DNA of 10,023 nt, taken from positions 1 to 10,023 of the forward strand of contig RGYP01000045.1 of NCBI GenBank assembly GCA_010031985.1, written 5' to 3'. The first letter of the stretch is position 1. The number at the start of each line of letters is the position of its first letter. The stretch comes from Gammaproteobacteria bacterium. GTDB taxonomy: Bacteria > Pseudomonadota > Gammaproteobacteria > Steroidobacterales > Steroidobacteraceae. The notes beneath the pieces are model-generated. The model made no database searches, was not told the DNA's origin, and was given only the letters and a program-made list of their open reading frames with translations. This document shows positions 6,845-10,023 of this stretch, one piece after another. A program made the position numbers and the translations under genes.

Positions 6845-6850
6845 CTCCTC
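6845..6850 (-). promoter_or_regulatory. Ribosome binding site deciding the start of the haem-oxygenase-fold gene
   Basis: GAGGAG on the minus strand, 9 bases before the ATG at 6835. The in-frame ATG at 6859 lies upstream of this site and has no purine-rich leader, so the shorter product is preferred. Confidence 0.7.
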
Positions 6851-6879
6851 TGCAAGCATTCAAAAATCGGTGGGTACAT

Positions 6880-8295
6880 TCAAAACTTTGGCCAAGCGGC
6901 GCCACCCGAGGTGCTCAACCAAGCCTCTGCTCGACGCAAGGCCTCGACCGGTACCGTCGCAACGGGCGGGTACGCCTGCGGGCCCTTGCCGCGCGCGGCA
7001 GGCGGAATGGTCGCATCGATACCCATCTTGGTGACCGTCGACACGCCCTCGGGTAACGAGGGGTCGAGACTCGAGCCCGACAGACCCGCCACGCTGATCG
7101 TGTCACGGTCCCATCGGACTCGCGTCGCCAGCGCCCAAAGAATGGCCTGGTTGTCGAAAACGTCGACATCCGTATCGACCGCAATCACGGTTTTGACGCG
7201 CCGATAGGCCAGCGCCGCCATCAAGGCATCGCGGGCCTCACCCGGGCCCGGATCGCGCAATTGCAGATAAGCATGAAAGCGGCGGCCCTCGGTCGGCACG
7301 TGGACGTTGACGATCGATGGCGCCACCGCCTTGACGAGTTCGAACAATTTGCCTTCCATCACCATGTTGTCGGGCACCAGCATGTCGGTCAGGCCCGAAC
7401 CATAGTCGTGATAGATCGCATCGCGCCGCCGCGTGATGCAGCGCACGTCGACAAGGGGCGCCTTCACCTGGCCGCCAAGGTAACCCGTGTATTCGCCGAA
7501 GGGACCGTCGTCGACCCGCTCGCCGGGCGGCACGAAACCTTCGATGACGATCTCGGCATCGGCGGGCACCATTATTTTGTCGCCATGGAGCACGGAGGGC
7601 ACGAGTCGCAACGGTTTGCCGAGCACTCCACCCGCTGCGGCCCAGTGACTTTCGGGATATTTGAGCTTCGCCTGCGTACCGAGCAGCACCGCCGGATGAT
7701 GACCGATCCAGAACGCGATCGGTGCTGCCTCGCCACGCGCATGAAACTTGCGCAGGTTGCGCGCGTTGTGACTCGCGGGATAGGGAAACCAGGTCATGCG
7801 CTGCGGACCCTGAACCCAACAACGCTGAATGGCCGTGTTGTCGATACCCGAATCCGGATCGTAGGTCGTGGCATGGGCCGCGGTCAGATAGGGACCGGGT
7901 TCGAGTTCGTGCTGCGTCAGCACGGGCAATTGGTGAAGGCTGGCCTCGGCGCCCTGCAGCACGATTTCTTGCACCGGGGCATTCGCGCGCGTGACGCGTT
8001 CGGGTTCGATCGAGGCGCGCGTACGGGTCGCGAACCACTCTGCGGTCTGGCGATGATCGGGAATGCCGAGCGCCTTGGCGGTCAATTCACGACTCGCCGT
8101 CAAATTGAGTACCACCGGAATGGCCGACGGCTGGCCGCCGAGGGTCGACACCCTGCGTGCCATCACCACGGGATAGCGACGTTGCCCATCGAGCGCGTGC
8201 TGCAGCGCCGTAAGGTCGTGGCATGTTCCCGCGGGGTCGGGCAGCTCCCAGACTGCCTGGGCATGCTCGGCAAGGAATGATCGAAGGTCGCTCAT
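6880..8295 (-). CDS. UbiD family (de)carboxylase, prenylated-FMN dependent
   Basis: This 471-residue enzyme is predicted to reversibly decarboxylate an aromatic, heteroaromatic or alpha,beta-unsaturated acid. Asn153 and Arg158 (DNTAIQRCW) have the spacing of Fdc1 Asn168/Arg173 (metal ligand and catalytic Arg). His176, 18 residues on, fits Fdc1 His191. DDGPFGEYTGY (262-272) is the UbiD signature, with Asp263 and Glu268 at the places of the two catalytic acids (Fdc1 Glu277/Glu282). The third metal ligand, normally Glu in an SEYxxAG-like segment, aligns with His217 in PESHWAAAG (214-222), though Glu215 is two residues away. The C-terminal segments FDNQAILWALATRV (about 390-403) and MGIDATIP (about 434-441) are typical. 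No UbiX flavin prenyltransferase is in the window, so the cofactor must come from elsewhere. The leader has only a weak ribosome site. It is the first gene of the minus-strand run; the substrate is unknown. Confidence 0.93.
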   Translation of the reverse strand: MSDLRSFLAEHAQAVWELPDPAGTCHDLTALQHALDGQRRYPVVMARRVSTLGGQPSAIPVVLNLTASRELTAKALGIPDHRQTAEWFATRTRASIEPERVTRANAPVQEIVLQGAEASLHQLPVLTQHELEPGPYLTAAHATTYDPDSGIDNTAIQRCWVQGPQRMTWFPYPASHNARNLRKFHARGEAAPIAFWIGHHPAVLLGTQAKLKYPESHWAAAGGVLGKPLRLVPSVLHGDKIMVPADAEIVIEGFVPPGERVDDGPFGEYTGYLGGQVKAPLVDVRCITRRRDAIYHDYGSGLTDMLVPDNMVMEGKLFELVKAVAPSIVNVHVPTEGRRFHAYLQLRDPGPGEARDALMAALAYRRVKTVIAVDTDVDVFDNQAILWALATRVRWDRDTISVAGLSGSSLDPSLPEGVSTVTKMGIDATIPPAARGKGPQAYPPVATVPVEALRRAEAWLSTSGGAAWPKF

Positions 8296-8332
8296 TTATT
8301 CGATCCAAACATCGTTAAAATGCGTCCGCTGC

Positions 8333-8367
8333 CATTATGCAAAACAATTGGTTATATTTGCATGATG
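8333..8367. repeat. Inverted repeat, 11-bp arms with one mismatch, candidate operator
   Basis: CATTATGCAAA (8333-8343) pairs with TTTGCATGATG (8357-8367): 10 of 11 positions are complementary, and the inner seven (ATGCAAA/TTTGCAT) are perfect. The 13-base spacer holds the candidate -10 boxes of both divergent promoters. An 8-bp palindrome, GACATGTC, abuts it at 8367-8374. The arm spacing suggests binding of a dimer across more than two helical turns. The GntR/HutC protein of the adjacent operon is the natural candidate ligand, but its sites are usually shorter, so another regulator is possible. Confidence 0.55.
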
Positions 8368-8419
8368 ACATGTCGCAACGCCGTTCGCGACGGGTCACGG
8401 AAAAATCGACCAACACTTC

Positions 8420-8424
8420 GGAGG
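8420..8424 (+). promoter_or_regulatory. Ribosome binding site of the TonB-dependent receptor
   Basis: GGAGG, 7 bases before the ATG at 8432. It fixes the receptor start in front of a normal signal peptide. Confidence 0.8.
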
Positions 8425-8431
8425 ACGCCGA

Positions 8432-10023
8432 ATGAAGAAGACCAACCTCAAGTACCCCGCCCTGAGCATCGCGATGGCGGTGGCGAGTGCGCTTGCTACC
8501 CCGGCGGTTGCCCAACAAGGCGCCAACGCAGCGGACGACCTTGCCCTCGAAGAGATTGTGGTCACGGCACGCAAGCGCGAGGAATCGCTGCAGGACGTAC
8601 CGCTGACGGTCACCGCCGTCACGGCCACCCAGATCGCCGAACTCGGCATCAAGGACTCGCGCGACCTCGCGCTCTTCACCCCGGGTTTCTCGAACGTCAC
8701 GTCGTTCGGTCGCAACTCGAGCGAGCGCCCGACCATCCGCGGTCAATCGAACATTCTCGGCGCAGCGAACGCCGCCTATTTCGTTGACGGTGTGTACCTT
8801 ACTGGCAGCGCATCCAACACCGAAACGGCCAACCTCGAGCGCATCGAAGTGATCAAGGGGCCGCAGGCGGCGCTGTTCGGTCGCGCCACCTTCGCAGGCG
8901 CCATCAACTACGTCACCCGCAAGCCCTCCGAAGAACTCACCGGACAGGTCACCGGCACGGTGGGCCAGTTCGATCAAAAGGACGTCACGGCCTTCTTGAG
9001 CGGCCCGATCATCGACGGCAAGCTCAACTTCTATATCTCGGGCACGCACACCGAAATCGGCGGCTTCTACAACAACCCGCTCGATTCGCGTGACGATCTC
9101 GGCGCCGAGCAAACCGACGCCGTCACCGGCAAGCTCCGCTGGCGTCCGGCCGAGGGTATCGACATCACCGCCCTCGTGACCTACGCCGAGGACAAAGACG
9201 CGCCGCCCGCGCTCGGCCTGCAAGGCCGCGAGTACAACAACTGCCAACTCAACGATCCCGTGCTGCGCCCGCGCTCGCGCGGCTACTACTGCGGTGTCGT
9301 GCAACCCATCGAGAAACTCTCGATCGGTGCGCTGACCGATCAAATGCCGAATCCCGGTACCCGCCGCGATCGCGTGCGCGGTGCGCTCACCGCGTCGTTC
9401 ACCACGAGCTCGGGTTACGAGCTCGTCTCGACCACCGGTTACAGCGAAGAGAACTACGAAGTACAGATCGACGTGTCCTACGGCGGCTACGACTTCGGTC
9501 AGCTCACACCAGTGCCGGTGGCCACCGCCTTCACGGCGCAGTGGACCACCCCGGGTGCGTTCCAGCGTATCAACGGCGAGGAGCGGCGCGATCTGTCGCA
9601 GGAAGTACGCCTGAGCTCGCCGGTGGATCGCAAGCTGCGCTGGACGGTCGGCGCCTACTATTTTGCTGCGGCCGACGACTTCGTTCGTGACGACAAGATC
9701 TACCGCACCGGCGCGCTGATCGTGCCGAACGGTGCATCGTCGCTCACCTATCGGGACATCAAGAACACCGCCACCTTCGGTAGTCTCGAGTACGACATCA
9801 ACGATCAATGGACGGTGACCGCCGAAGCGCGCCAGGCCGAAGAAAAGATCGAGCAGCAGTCCTTCGCCTTCCCGACCAACGGCGTCGAGCGCGTGCCCGG
9901 ACGTATCTTCAACGGTACGTTCACGAGCTACACCCCGCGCTTCACGCTGCGCTACAAGCCGAACGACGATTTGTCGCTGTTCGCAAACTACGCGCAGGGC
10001 ACCAAGCCGGGCGGCTTCAACGG
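8432..10023 (+). CDS. TonB-dependent outer-membrane receptor (5' part, cut by window end)
   Basis: About 530 codons are present and the frame is still open at the window edge; receptors of this kind usually run to 700-850 residues, so roughly the last third is missing. Residues 1-27 form a signal peptide (MKKTNLKYPA, hydrophobic core, cleavage after AVA). The TonB box EIVVTAR lies at 41-47, then the plug domain (about 52-165) with TIRGQSN, YFVDGVY and LERIEVIKGPQAALFGR. Beta-barrel strands follow, including VRLSSPV at about residue 395. The protein would bind a substrate at the cell surface and pass it to the periplasm using TonB-ExbBD energy. The lack of an N-terminal secretin/STN or anti-sigma-binding extension argues against FecA-type sigma signalling. 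Its divergent placement beside a catabolic operon suggests uptake of that pathway's substrate rather than iron-siderophore import, but this is inference. Confidence 0.93.
   Translation, partial: MKKTNLKYPALSIAMAVASALATPAVAQQGANAADDLALEEIVVTARKREESLQDVPLTVTAVTATQIAELGIKDSRDLALFTPGFSNVTSFGRNSSERPTIRGQSNILGAANAAYFVDGVYLTGSASNTETANLERIEVIKGPQAALFGRATFAGAINYVTRKPSEELTGQVTGTVGQFDQKDVTAFLSGPIIDGKLNFYISGTHTEIGGFYNNPLDSRDDLGAEQTDAVTGKLRWRPAEGIDITALVTYAEDKDAPPALGLQGREYNNCQLNDPVLRPRSRGYYCGVVQPIEKLSIGALTDQMPNPGTRRDRVRGALTASFTTSSGYELVSTTGYSEENYEVQIDVSYGGYDFGQLTPVPVATAFTAQWTTPGAFQRINGEERRDLSQEVRLSSPVDRKLRWTVGAYYFAAADDFVRDDKIYRTGALIVPNGASSLTYRDIKNTATFGSLEYDINDQWTVTAEARQAEEKIEQQSFAFPTNGVERVPGRIFNGTFTSYTPRFTLRYKPNDDLSLFANYAQGTKPGGFN

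Larger units (their letters stand above)
8296..8431. promoter_or_regulatory. Divergent control region between the ubiD-family operon and the TonB receptor
   Basis: This region between two divergent start codons has an AT-rich core (about 8333-8366) in a GC-rich neighbourhood. Candidate minus-strand promoter: TTGCGA (8378-8373), 16-base spacer, TATAAC (8356-8351). Candidate plus-strand promoter: CTGCCA (8329-8334), 18-base spacer, TATATT (8353-8358). The two -10 boxes overlap in opposite orientation, so one polymerase or one bound regulator would affect both genes. Both assignments come from consensus matching by eye. Confidence 0.5.

Noticed and set aside
5468..7207. Long plus-strand open frame (579 codons) opposite the SDR, haem-oxygenase-fold and UbiD genes
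   Set aside because: It is Arg/His-rich low-information translation spanning three well-supported minus-strand genes and their junctions.
8315..9808. Minus-strand open frame of 497 codons
   Set aside because: It lies antisense to the TonB receptor, which has a signal peptide, TonB box, plug motifs and ribosome site; the antisense product shows no domain.

Overview
The window comes from a GC-rich Gram-negative bacterium. A TonB-dependent outer-membrane receptor, a periplasmic signal-bearing protein and dense same-strand gene packing point to a proteobacterium. The receptor's N-terminal style (EIVVTARKREESLQDVPL) is common in Gammaproteobacteria of the Steroidobacteraceae/Cellvibrionales type and in Sphingomonadales; the sequence alone does not fix the lineage.

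Layout: (1) 3-422, plus strand, a small two-helix membrane protein of the low-affinity iron permease family. (2) 465-8295, minus strand, eight closely spaced genes transcribed right to left: a UbiD-family decarboxylase (8295-6880), a PqqC/TenA-like haem-oxygenase-fold protein (6835-6119), a short-chain dehydrogenase (6112-5384), a GntR/HutC regulator (5384-4611), a periplasmic SUMF1-fold protein (4605-3658), a hydantoinase/dihydropyrimidinase-like amidohydrolase (3560-2016), a Prx5-type peroxiredoxin (1966-1484) and an MDR-family NAD(P)H oxidoreductase (1487-465). Gaps are 97 bases or less and two junctions overlap (TGATG and TTGA), so this is probably one operon, possibly with an internal start ahead of the amidohydrolase. 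(3) 8296-8431, a divergent control region with an imperfect 11-bp inverted repeat and candidate back-to-back promoters. (4) 8432 to the window end, plus strand, a TonB-dependent receptor cut off by the window edge.

Reading the genes together (inference): this looks like a regulated uptake-and-catabolism locus. The receptor would bring in a substrate. The amidohydrolase could open a cyclic amide or ureide ring. UbiD could remove or add a carboxylate on an aromatic or alpha,beta-unsaturated acid using prenylated FMN. The haem-oxygenase-fold protein, SDR and MDR enzymes could supply oxidative and reductive steps, and the peroxiredoxin could clear peroxide. The GntR/HutC protein is the likely effector-sensing switch. 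The substrate cannot be read from the sequence. No ubiX, pqq, hydantoin-racemase/carbamoylase or sulfatase gene lies in the window.

Points of most interest: the combination of UbiD, a haem-oxygenase-fold protein and a cyclic amidohydrolase; a His where UbiD enzymes normally have a metal-ligand Glu; a SUMF1 protein without the formylglycine-enzyme cysteines; the inverted repeat between the divergent promoters; and A8/A6 tracts in the first codons of the regulator. No tRNA, rRNA, CRISPR array, insertion sequence or clear intrinsic terminator was seen.
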